64,000 bases of DNA from Adiantum capillus-veneris. Its lineage: Eukaryota > Streptophyta > Polypodiopsida > Polypodiales > Pteridaceae. Below, piece after piece: positions 1 through 10,690 of this stretch (position 1 is the stretch's first letter; the number at the start of each line of letters is the position of its first letter). A program made the translations under genes and the position numbers. Location: the NCBI GenBank assembly GCA_014529385.2, contig CM043963.1, forward strand, positions 78,294,912 through 78,358,911, given 5' to 3'. Under the pieces are notes generated by a model, which had not been told where the DNA came from, made no database searches, and saw only the letters and a program-made list of their open reading frames with translations.

Positions 1-913
1 CTTTGAGGATAGTTTCACAAGGAGAGAGATCATTTTCTACTCTGAGACGCATCAGGCCCCGGGGCAGTCTATGCCACATGTGAGCGGATACAGATGGGAG
101 ACAGCTTGCAGCAGGAGACTCGATCAGAGCACAGAGGACGAGGTTCATGAGAAGTGACAATCTTATTCAGGGAGGAGCTACAGCCTCTGATGCATATAGC
201 TCAAAGGGATGAGCATGCTAGGTATATGTGGGTGAGACTGAAGGCAGAGATAGGCAGATACCTCTACATCACTATTTGCTATTTCCCTCCCAGTAGGTCA
301 GTATATGCATCACCTAGAGGACAATCACCCTTCTCTATTTTGGATGAGTTTTCCAGGGTTGGTGACATTATTATCTTGGGGGATCTCAATGCTAGGACTG
401 CCCATCACCAGACAGTATTCTATGATACCTCAAAGGAGTTGGTGCGGCAGCTTGATATTACAGAAATGGGCATGTCTAGATTATCATAGGATGAGGAGCA
501 CACTAAGTATGGCAGATACTTGATTGAGATGGAGACTGCACATGGATTGGCCATTTTGAATAGCCTACAAGATTCCCTGCAGCAGGTGGTTTTACATGCT
601 TTCCACTTTGGCATGGCGCTAGTACAGTGGATTATGTTATGGCTCCGCCAGGACTCATTCCTTCCTTTCAGGATTTCATGGTGGGAACTAGACCGGTTGG
701 GGTAGCAGTCGATCATGCTATCTTGTCTTTCACTCTATCGTTCCAGTTCAACACAGCTCCATTTGGAGAGGCCTCCACACATACTCGGTATACCTTCACG
801 AGGGAGACGAATCCCGTGTACATTGATGAGATATACTGACAGCTATGCACTTAGGAGCCAGGACGGCCACTAGATGAGCTCACCCAGATTTTGATAGAGA
901 CGCTTCATGATGC
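1..913 (+). pseudogene. LINE (non-LTR retrotransposon) endonuclease region, 5' part of split element
   Basis: Conceptual translation gives an apurinic-type endonuclease (EEP) domain as found at the N-terminus of LINE ORF2. A 5' stretch reads SETHQAPGQ and then the RETRSEHRGRGG region in shifted frames. The active-site segment IIILGDLNART lies near 355-400, and a C-terminal segment containing STVDYVMAP and VDHAILSF lies near 620-735. The longest open piece is 154-489. Several frameshifts and stops make it non-functional. The domain begins at or before the window edge, so the 5' end of the element is not visible. The frame stops where the LTR of chromovirus A starts at 914, and the same LINE appears to resume with its RT near 10690. 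Family assignment beyond LINE ORF2 is uncertain. Confidence 0.8.
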
Positions 914-1492
914 TGTCACAAATTGATGACGTGGCAGAGCAACCCGGACACACACACACCCACAAAGTGATGACATGGCTGATTGTATGGACACCTGCAA
1001 TTCACACTGACTCGCTGACGTGGCTGTTGTACAGAATCCCGCAATTCCGCTGGCCTGTTGACATGGCAGAATGTACGGAACTCTGTGTTTTACGCTGGTG
1101 CTGATGTGGCCTGGCTGTACGGATTTTCGCAGATTATGTTGCTGCTTTTTACTGGCAGATTTTTAACAAGATGCTTTTGGGGCCTAAATTGCTTTTGAGT
1201 TTAATGCTTTTGGGGCTCTGCTTTTAGCATCCCTTGTAACCTTTATAAGTGACCCAAGGGACTCACTCTGCAGAGCATCTGGATGCAGAGTCTGAGAGCG
1301 AGCAAGTCGTATTTTGCTCAAAGATTAATATAAAAAGAAATACCGAAAGGGGCGCCAGTCTTTGGGGCCAATACCTCTGGGCACGAAACTCCGCCGGGCC
1401 GTGTCGACTCTCTTAAATTTGTAAAGTGTTTTGAAGTGAAACTCTGATGTGTCGCGGTAGAATCTTGACTTGGGGTGTCCAAGTCTGTTACA
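914..1492 (+). mobile_element. LTR of chromovirus-type gypsy element A (5' LTR)
   Basis: It starts TGTCACAAATTG and ends AAGTCTGTTACA, the TG...CA form of an LTR. The start matches the LTR starts of elements B and C and the inverted piece ending at 10641. The end is followed directly by a primer-binding site. A TATA-like CTTTATAAGTGACC near 1240 followed by a GC-balanced leader suggests the LTR promoter. It interrupts the LINE endonuclease reading frame region. Confidence 0.85.
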
Positions 1493-1493
1493 G

Positions 1494-1505
1494 TGGTATC
1501 AAAGC
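1494..1505 (+). promoter_or_regulatory. Primer-binding site of element A (initiator tRNA-Met type)
   Basis: TGGTATCAAAGC directly follows the LTR end. It differs by one base from TGGTATCAGAGC, the complement of the plant initiator tRNA-Met 3' end. The same site follows the LTRs of elements B and C and of the copia element. Confidence 0.8.
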
Positions 1506-1592
1506 TCAGAAAGATTCTTCTTCTACGGAGGATCCGATCCTTTTTGCAGCCACTCCCACCCTTCATACATCGCGCATCGGGCGCGCTCCCGT

Positions 1593-2825
1593 TGTGGAGT
1601 GCAAACGACAATGAAAACGAATGCCCCTATAGCCTTGCACCGATCACACCGTCGGAAAGAACAACAGCTAGACCGTCGAATTCACCTGTGTTAAACACCT
1701 GTAAAGCTTGGAGAAGAACAGCTCTAGCGGAAACCACACTTGGAATTAGAAGAATTAGAGAACATGAGTGTGTAGATTGGCTCGCGTAGATGTCCGTAGA
1801 GCATCCATATGCTCGATTCCAATAAGGAATGAGCAAATTACAAGCATTTGAAGTTCGGGGGTTTTCAAAAAGCTCCAAAAAGGAGGTCTCTGGAAAGTGT
1901 CTGCAGGTGTGTAGAGAAATGCAGCTATTAAAGAGGGATTTTTTTGGCACTTATCCCAAGGGATTTTCTCTCCCCTCTTAGCCGACCTCATTTCCCCCTT
2001 TGGGCACCTTTTAATTGGTCCATTTTGAGCTTTTTTTGGGTTAAAAATGGCAGCCACTTTTTGACCAAGGCAAGTGGGGGGGGGACAATGTCCGGGGACC
2101 AAAAAATGGACAGGGCGCCTGTCCATGCAGTGGGAACACAAATTGGGCGCCCCCTCCTCTCCCCAAAGTCCACGAGCCCGCACAAGCAAGGCCAAGAAGC
2201 TTCAATAACTCCTTTGATACACCCTTAGGGGGTACCCACTCCCCCCCCTTATACCCTCCAATTTTCACTTGCTCCCCCCTATGTGGGGTTATTCCATTGC
2301 CACTTGGCACCATCCTCCCACCTCCCCAATTGAGCTAGTAAATTTCCTGTTTTGCTCCCCACACCGAGCAATCTTGGCGGAGGCGTCGCGGGTAACTCCG
2401 AGCATCGAATGCAACGCTGTAAAGCCCGGCTCGGAGCTTATCACTTAGGCTATTTCTAGAAATTCTCGGCCACACTTTTTCTAATTAAATCCATCAAATC
2501 AGCCTACTTGCCTTTCCTCGCATGCATCCGCATCCACTTTCTGAGTAGGGTACTACCCACCTCCAATGCATGTAACTCATGATGTATGAGTACGATTCAC
2601 CGACTATCAAGCACGACTGAAAGCACTTATTAAAAACCACCTTTTAGACGTTCGACCAACGCGAAACTCTTTCAAATGACTAAGCAGAACCAAGCCTTTA
2701 TACATAAATTCTACGAGAGCACTTCGAAAACTCAAAGAATTATGTAGATCTATGTACTCGGGGCTAGTGAGCAAGCTTTTTAGCATGGATTAGCAACTTC
2801 ATTTCCACCCAAAAAATGCCTGACA
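1593..2825 (-). repeat. 3' LTR of the Tat element
   Basis: On the plus strand it runs from TGTGGAGTGCAAACG to AAAAATGCCTGACA and is matched along its length by 8485-9721. Both copies contain G-rich and C-rich runs (for example the GGGGGGGG run near 2075). The reading frames inside it are shadows of the repeat and are not genes. Confidence 0.9.
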
Positions 2826-2835
2826 TAGTTTGCCA

Positions 2836-2850
2836 AACCCCCCTTGCCTG
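2836..2850 (-). promoter_or_regulatory. Polypurine tract of the Tat element
   Basis: On the minus strand the sequence GCAAGGGGGGTTTGG lies about ten bases before the 3' LTR. This is the expected place for plus-strand DNA priming. It fixes the element's orientation as minus. Confidence 0.7.
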
Positions 2851-2855
2851 CTTAG

Positions 2856-4304
2856 TCATTCATGACAAGCAGAGGTCCCTAGGATGAATAACTGCTGCAT
2901 TTCATCCCCAGAAACCTCATCCACATTTTCAGATGTCTCCGCATTGTCTCCTTCTATTGATAGCATTTCATCAGTCACAATTGTCATCAAATGTGCCAGA
3001 TACTTCTTCAATCTATAACCATTAACACAGTATTTATGCTCTGCACCATTTAAGTTTGCCAACTGATATGTGCCGTTTTCAAATTTGTTTACAACAGTAA
3101 AAGGACCTTCCCACTTAATCTGAAACTTTTTTTGGAAAGTATTGTCTAGTTTACTATTGTACCGCAACACAAGATCACCCTTTTCAATTCCTTTATCCTT
3201 GACGCATTCATTGGCCTTCATGTGAGCCTTCTTTGACACTTCTTCATAATGACTCAAGGCCAAAATTGTGTCTAACTGCAAGCATTGTAAATCCAACAAC
3301 CTTTTCCGCCAAGCATCTTGCTGCTCTTCACATTCCAATGACAACCACTTAAGTACAGGGATTTTTACTTCAATAGGCAATAAAGCTTCCTTGCCATGAA
3401 TCAAGTGATAAGGAGAAAACCCTATGCTTGTTTTAATAGCGGTTCTATAAGCCCATAGTGCACAAAGCAACTCTGAATCCCAAGTCTTCCCATGTGTGTG
3501 AGTCATTTTTGTCAAGATATTCACTAACTCTCCATTGAATCTCTCATTAAGACCATTGCATTGTGGATAATAAGGAGAACTGTACCTATGTTGTATATTA
3601 AGCTTTCCACAAAGGAAATCAAACAACTCTCCTCTAAATCTTGGTCCCCGATCAGAAAGTAGTTCCAAAGGCACCCCAAACTTGCAGCATATATTTTCGT
3701 ACACAAACTTCCCCATTTCTTTACTGGTAATCTGTTTGATAGCCTTAGCTTCTGCCCAACGTGACAAATAATCCACTGCTGTCAGAATGTAAGCATTTCT
3801 TTTGCCAGTCATGGGTAAGGGTCCAATAGCATCAAGACCCCATTTTTCAAATACATCGAAAGCTAAAATCGTCTTTCGCAATTCAGGCTTCAAAATTCTC
3901 TTCCCCATCTCCTGGCAAGACAAACAAAACTTGCACCAATGGTTCACATCCTGCTGGACACTTGGCCACACATAGCCTGCTTGTAAAATCTTATGCACCA
4001 TAATTTTCATGGCAAAATGTCCTTCACAGGATCCTTCATGGTTCTCTTCCAAAATCTTATAGATTTCTTCTTTCCAGGGCACACGTCGCAATATCAAATC
4101 ACTTCCTTTCATGTAAAGCACATCATTAAGCATTTTGTACTTTTTGACTCTTCTCATAAAAGCATACTTTTTGGATGATGGCAAATCTTCAGGTAAAACA
4201 CCTGTAAGCAGAAAATCCGCTTCCTTTGATAGCACTTCTCTTCCATGATATAGAGGGGCATCAGCCTTCAACACAAACACACACACACACACACAAATGA
4301 TCAT
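2856..4304 (-). pseudogene. Tat-element integrase
   Basis: A 482-residue open frame. It has an N-terminal HHCC zinc region (HEGSCEGH ... WCKFCLSC), the DDE core (WGLDAIGPLP, then LLSDRGPRF, then NGLNERFNGEL) and a C-terminal GPFTVVNKFENGTYQL module typical of gypsy integrases. The domain joins viral DNA to the host chromosome. The start shown is not a native one: the frame runs on from the RNase H segment, separated by one stop (4305-4310) and a (CA)n run at about 4268-4296 that encodes VCVCV. No chromodomain follows, which separates this element from elements A, B and C. Confidence 0.85.
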
Positions 4305-4307
4305 TTC

Positions 4308-5135
4308 TTAGGCAACATCATGAGCTTCTTCATTCTGAGACCTCTCAATATGCTGTAAACTCCATGCCTCAAACTTTTTAAGCAAATATTTCACTTTGAA
4401 ACACAAATTTTTCAACTTAGGGTTCTTATTCTTCCACACCCCCAATACCTGCTTCACAACCAACAAGGCATCTCCTTTGACTTGCATGCGTTTAATTCCC
4501 AACTGTAAGCAAATGTGCAGACCGTCCTCAAGGGCCATGTACTCTGCTTCATTATTACTTTTCGTATCAAGCTTTAACCCTTGTTTCCTCACAAGATTTC
4601 CTTGCGCATCATAGACAACAATCCCTCTAGAAGTAGCTTCATGACTTCTTCGATAAGAGCCATCAAAATGTAACAGTGAAGCATTGGATATAGCAAGAGT
4701 TTCGACCTTCTTCCTTTGCACCACCTCTTCCTTGACCAAAACAGGAGTCTCTTCGTAAGTGAGTAAATCTGCCAGGGTATCTCGAGTACTCTCTTCCACC
4801 AAAAAAGTGAATTGAAATTCGTGCAATTGTATAACCCATTTCATCACTGTCTTTGATATATTTGAGTTATTAAACAATTGAGGCAGTAATGAATAGCTTT
4901 CATTACTGGTGAGAAAAGTGAACGACTTTTGCAATAGGTAATGCTTGAATCGTCTGCAAGCATAGACCATACTGATCATCACCAACTCAATCTCTGAGTA
5001 CTCTCTTTCATGAGGGGTTTTAACCCGGCTAGCATAATAAACAGGCTTCATATACTTGGACTCCTTCCCTCTTTGCAATAGCATAGCCCCAATGACATCA
5101 TCTCCAACTGACGGGTTAACATAAAATTCTTTCTC
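4308..5135 (-). pseudogene. Tat-element RNase H plus second, archaeal-type RNase H
   Basis: The first part continues the pol frame with the gypsy RNase H (KPVYYASRVKTPHERE, IELVMISMVYACRRFKHY). After a linker, a second RNase H reads LLHFDGSYRRSHEATSRG, then NNEAEYMALEDGL, then VKGDALLVVKQVLG, with Asp and Glu at the usual catalytic places. Two RNase H domains in tandem are characteristic of Tat elements; the first often degrades while the second stays active. An in-frame stop near 5135 separates this piece from the RT segment, and another ends it before the integrase. Confidence 0.85.
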
Positions 5136-6180
5136 CTAGTCAGGAGCTTGTATAATAGGCAGTGTGCTCAAAACTTCTTTGACCTTATCGAAAACTTCTT
5201 CACGGTCTTGTGTCCACTCCAATGGATCATTTTTAACCACTTGTTGTAGTGGGTACAGTAACTGTGATGCCAAAGGTATGAATCGAGACAGATATTTAAC
5301 CTTCTGAATGAAAGTAGCCAATTGTCTTGTATCCTTTGGGGATGACAGCAATAATAAGGCTTCCACTTTCTTTGGATCTGCCTCAATCACATGTTCAAGA
5401 AACTTCACCCTTGGCTCCAAATGACCTTTTTTGGGGTTTAATTGACCCCCCGCATTCATCATACCTTGCAAACGTCATTTTAAGCTTCTGAGCATGCTCT
5501 TTCCTTGAACTGTATACACAGAAATCATCTATGAACCGTTTGACAAATGGGGCAAGGACCCAGTCTACTTTTCTTTCAAAGGCTCCTGGCCCATTTGTCA
5601 ACCCAAAAGGAAGGCAACAAAAGTAGAAACAACCCCATGGCGTGATAAAAGTAGTCTTTTTCTTATCTTCAGGAGCAAGGATAAGCTGAAAGTATCGTGA
5701 ATACCCATCACAGACACTGTATCTCTCAAAACCAGCCACTGCATCTAGCAATTGATCAATAAAAGGCAAAGGGTAAGGATCTTTCTTGGTCACCGCATTT
5801 AGTGGCTTGTAATCAACACATACTCTCCAACCCCCATCTTTCTTTGGGGTGACTACTACAGGGCTTATCCATTCAGCATTATCCATTGGCACAATGAATC
5901 CTGCATCCAAAGGCTTATCCACTTCTTTCTTTAAGGCATTCATCTGCTTCTTGCCCATCCTCCTTAACTTCTGTCTGATTGGTTTTGCCCCTTCAACTAG
6001 CTCGATTTTCACAGGATCCCCAACAAAACCCCTTATTTTTTGATATGAGGTAATGAAAAGATTTGGAAACATGTCCAACATTGCTAAGTACTCCCTTCTT
6101 TTTCCTTGTGTCAAATCAACACTCGTCATATTTTGAATCAACTCTTTCTTCACTGGCAGTTCCTGTTTAGGTTGCATCAA
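5136..6180 (-). pseudogene. Tat-element reverse transcriptase
   Basis: The main frame 5395-6180 contains VDKPLDAGFIVPMDNAEW, then GGWRVCVDYKPLNAVTKKD, PLPFIDQLLDAVAG, the LPFGLTNGPGAFER block and the active site as FIDDFCVYS. A frameshift near 5400-5470 moves the thumb region (GHLEPRVKFLEH, FIQKVKYLSRFIP) into 5136-5471. The active site has Phe in place of the usual Tyr before the Asp pair, but both Asp residues are kept. A stop at 6193-6195 lies in frame with the protease segment, so protease and RT were one polyprotein. Confidence 0.88.
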
Positions 6181-6192
6181 CTCTTCAAGTTG

Positions 6193-7209
6193 CTATAAAC
6201 GGCTTGAAGCATTTATATTCCCTGATAATTGTAGCACTTCACTAACTTCTCTCTGTTCCTCGTCCAACAACAAGAATGACACTTCACCCTCATCATTGGA
6301 ACTTGAAGTAGTGCTACTTTCTGAGTCTTCAGGACTATCATCACTGGTAGTTTCGGACTCATCATTCTCACTCACATCTTCAAGTGCCATAGGTTGCTTG
6401 GTAGTCATATCAAACACCCTCTTTTCACCCTTCTTGCCATGCACACCGATTGTGCCCTTGCCCCAATCTTGCACGGCACCAACAACTCTCAACCAAGGTT
6501 GTCCCAAAATGAGAGGAAAGGCTCCCAGACCAGCTGGCATAACATGAAAGTTCACCATAACTTCCGCGTTAAAGACTTCAACTTCCAAATTCTTGATCAT
6601 CCCCAAACATTTCACCTTGGCATGGTTTGCTAGTCGAATCCGAAACCCAGAGCTTCCGCATGTGATGAGACCCAGTTTCTCGACACATGACTGTGTGATC
6701 ACACAAACTTGAGCACCTCCATCAATGTAGGCTTCTCCCATGCCCACGCCTTTGTGCCAAGCGTTCACCACAGGACAGATGTCGGGTAACTCTCCCACGG
6801 ACAACACTCTGACTTGTCCATGCTTCGGCTCTTTTTCTGGATTCACTAATGACTTCCGCTACCTTTTAAGTTTGGGCACCATATTCATCAACTGTCCAAA
6901 AGTACAATCTACTTTCCTCCCAATCAGGTCTTCCTTTAAGCTGTAAGCTGTTTGGCCTTCTCCCAAAGGCAAATCTGCTACTTCAAATCGTCTACGAGGC
7001 TTTCTCTTTCTCTTGGCTTTCGCATCTTCACCCTCCTTCTCCTTCCCTTTCTTTCGACTAGGCCCTGGTGCTGCATAGCCTTCCCTCTCTCTTTTGCCTA
7101 TTGGCAACACATCTGCGTCTTTCTTTTCTACCCGCACAATACCCACATGACCACCAGAGGTTGAGGCTTGATTTTCTTGGTCAGTACCTTGATCTCCCCG
7201 TATATCCAA
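6193..7209 (-). pseudogene. Tat-element aspartic protease and preceding linker
   Basis: 6193-6846 holds a retropepsin-like domain: YIDGGAQVCVITQSC is the active-site loop, with the catalytic Asp present and Gly at the place usually taken by Ser or Thr. FPLILGQPWLRVVGAV is the second conserved block. The acidic Ser-rich tail (DESETTSDDSPEDSESS) leads toward RT. 6859-7209 is a basic Lys/Arg-rich linker (GKEKEGEDAKAKRKRKPRRR) in the same frame, split by one stop at 6859-6861. A frameshift near 7190 joins it to Gag. Confidence 0.8.
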
Positions 7210-7428
7210 TGCATAATCATTAGCTCTGTTAGGGATCTGCTGAGAAGTGGAAACATATCACCTCCCATCCTTATTGGTCCTGGACAATGAGTGCTGATAT
7301 GACCAAGTTCCCCACAATTATAACAAGTTGGAATGAACCTTCCTCGTGGCTCAAAGTCACCCTGCCCACGACCTGCATTAGCATTAGGTTGAGCTTCATA
7401 TGGCTGGGCCATTCCTCTACCACGGCCC

Positions 7429-7459
<31 letters not shown>

Positions 7460-8164
7460 CTCCACCTCCCAGGACATCGAGCCGTAATTCCTGTATCATG
7501 TTCATCATGTCATGCATATTACGTTGCAATTGCTCAGGGTCTACAGCCCTTTGAGTGGGTGGGACTCCAGTCTCTGCCCGATTTCCTTCACCTTGGCCAC
7601 CATTAGCTTGCACAGGAACCGCCTTGCCGCACTCATTGAGTCGTTGAGCCTTCCATTCTTTCTCCCTGGCAATCGTGACTGCCTCTTCGAAAGTAACGAG
7701 CCTTTTCAACTCAACTTTGAACTTCAGACCTTCCTTGAGATTGGCTACAAAACTGTCTTTCTTTAACATGGCCGGCGGAATTTCATTTCCCAAAGCACGG
7801 GCCCATTTATCCCATAAACGGGTAAACTGCATGACAAAATCATCCACGCTTTGATTAGCCTTCTGAGTGTACCCCAAAATTTCATGCCAAACTTCGTCAG
7901 GTGCTTCAATGCTCTGTACTGTGCCAGAAAGGCCTGCTTCACACTGTTGTAGTCCAAAACCAACCTTGGAGTTTGTGCTTGCATCACCTCTTCATAGTTA
8001 TGTAACCAGACCTTTGCCTCATCCTGTAAACTATATTGCAACAATCGCAACAATATAGCTTGGTCTAATATATTCCGCAGTAAGCAATTAACTTCCAATT
8101 TCTCAATGAAAGTCTGCGCATTCTCATTAGGCAATCCATGAAACTGTGGAAACTCGTCTGCCAT
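7128..8164 (-). pseudogene. Tat-element Gag with one zinc knuckle and RG-repeat
   Basis: The start MADEFPQFHGLPNEN at 8164 opens a retrotransposon Gag domain (LRLLQYSLQDEAKVWLHN). A frameshift near 7878 continues in a second frame with QSVDDFVMQFTRLWDKW. A GGGGRGRGRGRGRGRG tract at about 7405-7475 comes from CCACGA repeats. A CCHC knuckle CYNCGELGHISTHC follows near 7270-7320 and would bind RNA for packaging. The organisation is complete apart from the frameshift. Confidence 0.85.
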
Positions 8165-8484
8165 GTTTGATTGACTAAAAACTTACATGTGACGTTGTAA
8201 GCTCAAGGGATGTCGATGGATCGCTTTAGTACCTAATCCACCTCACACTGGGTAACCCGGCCCCCAGTGCTTGGCTTCACAAAACCTCACGACCCTCACA
8301 AAAGCTGCAATCCACTGCAATCCAAATTAAACGACCGTCTCAAATACTATCCACAAATAGCACATACATAGGCGGTTGTCCATAAGGACCCACATCCCCT
8401 TTACATTCTCTGCTTGCATAGTGGACAAATTTTGCAAAGATTGGAGCACATGATGATTTCTCCTCCGTGAGGGCACCAAAACGA
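8165..8484 (-). other. Tat-element 5' leader with primer-binding site
   Basis: It holds no gene. On the minus strand the 5' LTR is followed after a few bases by TTTTGGTGCCCTCACGG (8467-8482), placed as a primer-binding site. The matching tRNA is not obvious to me; it is not the initiator Met site used by the other elements. The remaining 280 bases are untranslated leader before the Gag start. Confidence 0.6.
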
Positions 8485-9721
8485 TGTGGAGTGCAAACGA
8501 CAATGAAAACGAATGCCCCTATAGCCTTGCACCGATCACACCGTCGGAAAGAACAACAGTTGCACCGTCGAATTCACCTATGTTAAACACCTGTAAAGCT
8601 TGGAGAAGAATAGCTCTAGCGGAAATCAAACTTGGAATTAGAAGAATTAGAGAACATGAGTGTGTAGATTGGCTCGCGTAGATGTCCGTAGAGCATCCAT
8701 ATGCTCGATTCCGATCAGGAATGAGCAAATTACAAGCATTTGAAGTTCGGGGGTTTTCAAAAAGCTCCAAAAAGGAGGTCTCTGGAAAGTGTCTGCAGGT
8801 GTGCAGAGAAATGCAGCTATTAAAGGGGGATTTTTTTGGCTCTTATCCCAAGGGATTTTCTCTCCCCTCTTAGCCGACCTCATTTCCCCCTTTGGGCACC
8901 TTTTTATTGGTCCATTTTGAGCCTTTTTTGGGTTAAAAATGGGTTGTCGGCCACTTTTTGACCAAGGCAAGTGGGGGGGACAGTGTCCGGGGACCAAAAA
9001 ATGGGCAGGGCGCCTGTCCATGCAGTGGGAACACAAATTGGGCGCCCCCTCCTCTCCCCAAAGTCCACGAGCCCTCACAAGCAAGGCCAAGAAGCTTCAA
9101 TAACTCCTTTGATACACCCTTAGGGGGTACCCACTCCCCCCCCTTATACCCTCCAATTTTCACTTGTTCCTCCCCAATGTGGGGTTATTCCATTGCGACT
9201 TGGCACCATCCTCCCACCTCCCCAATTGAGCCAGTAAATTTCATGTTTTGCTCCCCTCACCGAGAAATCTTGGCGGCGACGTGGCGCGTAACTCCGAGCA
9301 CCGAATGCAACGCTGTAAAGCCCGGCTCGGAGCTTATCACTTCGGCTATTTCCAAAAATTCTCGGCCACACTTTTTCTAATTAAATCCATCAAATCAGCC
9401 CACTTGCCTTTCCTCGCATGCATCCGCATCCACTTTCTAAGTAGGGTACTACCCACCTCCAATGCATGTAACTCCTGATGTATGAATCTGATTCACCGGT
9501 TATCAAGCACGACTGAGAGCACTTATTAAAAACCACCTTTTAGAAGTTCGACCAACCCGAAACTCTTTCAAATGACTAAGTAGAACCAAGCCTTTATACA
9601 TAAATTCTACAAGAGTACTCCGAAAACTCAAAGCATTATGTACATCTATGTACTCGTGGCTAGTGAGCAAGCTTTTTAGCATGGATTAGCAACTTCATTT
9701 CCACCCAAAAAATGCATGACA
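8485..9721 (-). repeat. 5' LTR of the Tat element
   Basis: Direct repeat of 1593-2825 (1237 against 1233 bases), from TGTGGAGTGC to AATGCATGACA on the plus strand. As the 5' LTR of a minus-strand element it would carry the promoter. Frames seen in it are repeats of those in the other LTR and are not genes. Confidence 0.9.
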
Positions 9722-10468
9722 CCGTCTTCATCGCTCTGTCTTACAGGGCATAAAGCCATAAAGAATCCCAGATTACGCATGGGTTATCGTTGAGAATCTG
9801 ATAGAGGTGACACCTCTTAATTGGAAGGCAAAGAAAAGTTGAAAATCCGGCGCGGGAACTGAAGAAAAGAATGAAGATTTGGACTTTTTTTTTTCGACGG
9901 ACAAGTTTGCCAGAACGGAGTACAAACGCCAACTGCAGATTGGCATATGTGTAAACAGATTGATTAAGTACTCCAAGGACCCGAGATTGGCGAAACACCT
10001 GAAGAATCAACCGATTGATAAGATTTACTCGAGATGGTGTGTGGCCATTGCTTCTCCTCTCAAGTAGGGAGGAAAGCCGAAAGGACGGACGAGTGTAGAA
10101 AAGCGGAACCTGCACTCGCAAAAAGAGATGGACAAGAACTCTTGGAAAGAAGATGAACCAAAGGACCACCAGAAGATAAACTTGAGAGTTACAGAGCAGC
10201 AATCGAGAGTGGAAGAAAAGGAAAGATGAAAGCAGAACCGGTACCACATTGCGTGGGGCCCGATCCGAATCAGATGAACGAAAGTACAAAACTTTGCTGC
10301 TCATGGGGCAAAGTGAAAGATCAGGAAGCCCTCATTTTCTTTGATGGAGGAGCCAAGGCCAACTTCTTTTCACTTGAATTGGCAGCTCGACTTGGAATTA
10401 CGCCCGATAGGCTGAGGCCATAGGCGGAGGCAGTTCTAGTGGCACCTCGACGGAATGTTGCCATTACA
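9722..10468 (+). pseudogene. Chromovirus A gag and protease remnant
   Basis: After the Tat insertion, element A resumes. The piece KRQLQIGICVNRLIKYSKD (about 9920-9980) aligns by eye with the Gag N-terminus of copies B and C (RRQLIGDTTKMMLNFAKD). A large deletion then joins it to the protease region at 10226-10423, EALIFFDGGAKANFFS, matching EALIFFDGGAKANFIS of element C. The zinc knuckle, RT and integrase are missing. A stop ends the frame after LRP, where C reads GPLAEAV. Non-functional. Confidence 0.75.
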
Positions 10469-10641
10469 GTAGAACGCAGAGTTCCATACATTCTGCCACA
10501 TCAGCAAGCCAACGTGAATTGCGGGATTCCGAACAGCTGCCACATCAGCCAGCTAGCGGTGGACGTCCGTACAGTTAGCCACGTCATCGCTTTGTGGGTG
10601 TGTGTGTTTGGGTTGCTCTGCCCCGTCATCAATTTGTGACA
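10469..10641 (-). repeat. Inverted partial chromovirus LTR
   Basis: Read on the minus strand from 10641 it begins TGTCACAAATTGATGACG and follows LTR A (914-1090) for about 170 bases, with scattered differences, up to GGAACTCTGCGTT. It points the opposite way to the adjoining protease remnant. It is therefore not the normal 3' LTR of element A but an inverted piece of another copy, or the product of a rearrangement. Confidence 0.8.
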
Positions 10642-10690
10642 TACCCCCCTCTTGAAAGAATTGTAATCGCCCTCGATTATGCCTGCAAAA
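10642..10690 (-). promoter_or_regulatory. Polypurine tract and 3' end of an inverted chromovirus copy
   Basis: On the minus strand AAGAGGGGGGTA precedes the inverted LTR start, with TAATCGAGGGCGATTACAA just upstream. Both match the end of element C (28186-28225) almost base for base. This shows the inverted fragment spans the internal/3' LTR junction of a second copy. Confidence 0.8.

Larger units (their letters stand above)
1593..9721 (-). mobile_element. Full-length Tat-type Ty3/gypsy LTR retrotransposon
   Basis: Two long direct repeats (1593-2825 and 8485-9721) bound a minus-strand gag-pol region in the order gag, protease, RT, RNase H, second RNase H, integrase. The extra archaeal-type RNase H after the usual one is the hallmark of the plant Tat lineage. 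The flanks carry CCGT on both sides (left 1589-1592, right 9722-9725), a 4-bp or imperfect 5-bp target duplication. The site lies in the leader of element A just after its primer-binding site. Frames are broken by about six stops or frameshifts, so it is not autonomous now. The LTRs differ at many scattered positions and by small indels, so this is not a very recent insertion. Confidence 0.9.

Noticed and set aside
1755-2313. Minus- and plus-strand frames within the Tat LTRs (also 8647-9380)
   Set aside because: They occur in both LTR copies as shadows of the repeat, with no protein-family resemblance.
9741-10304. Minus-strand 187-codon frame
   Set aside because: Lies opposite the Gag/protease remnant of chromovirus A and has no recognisable domain.
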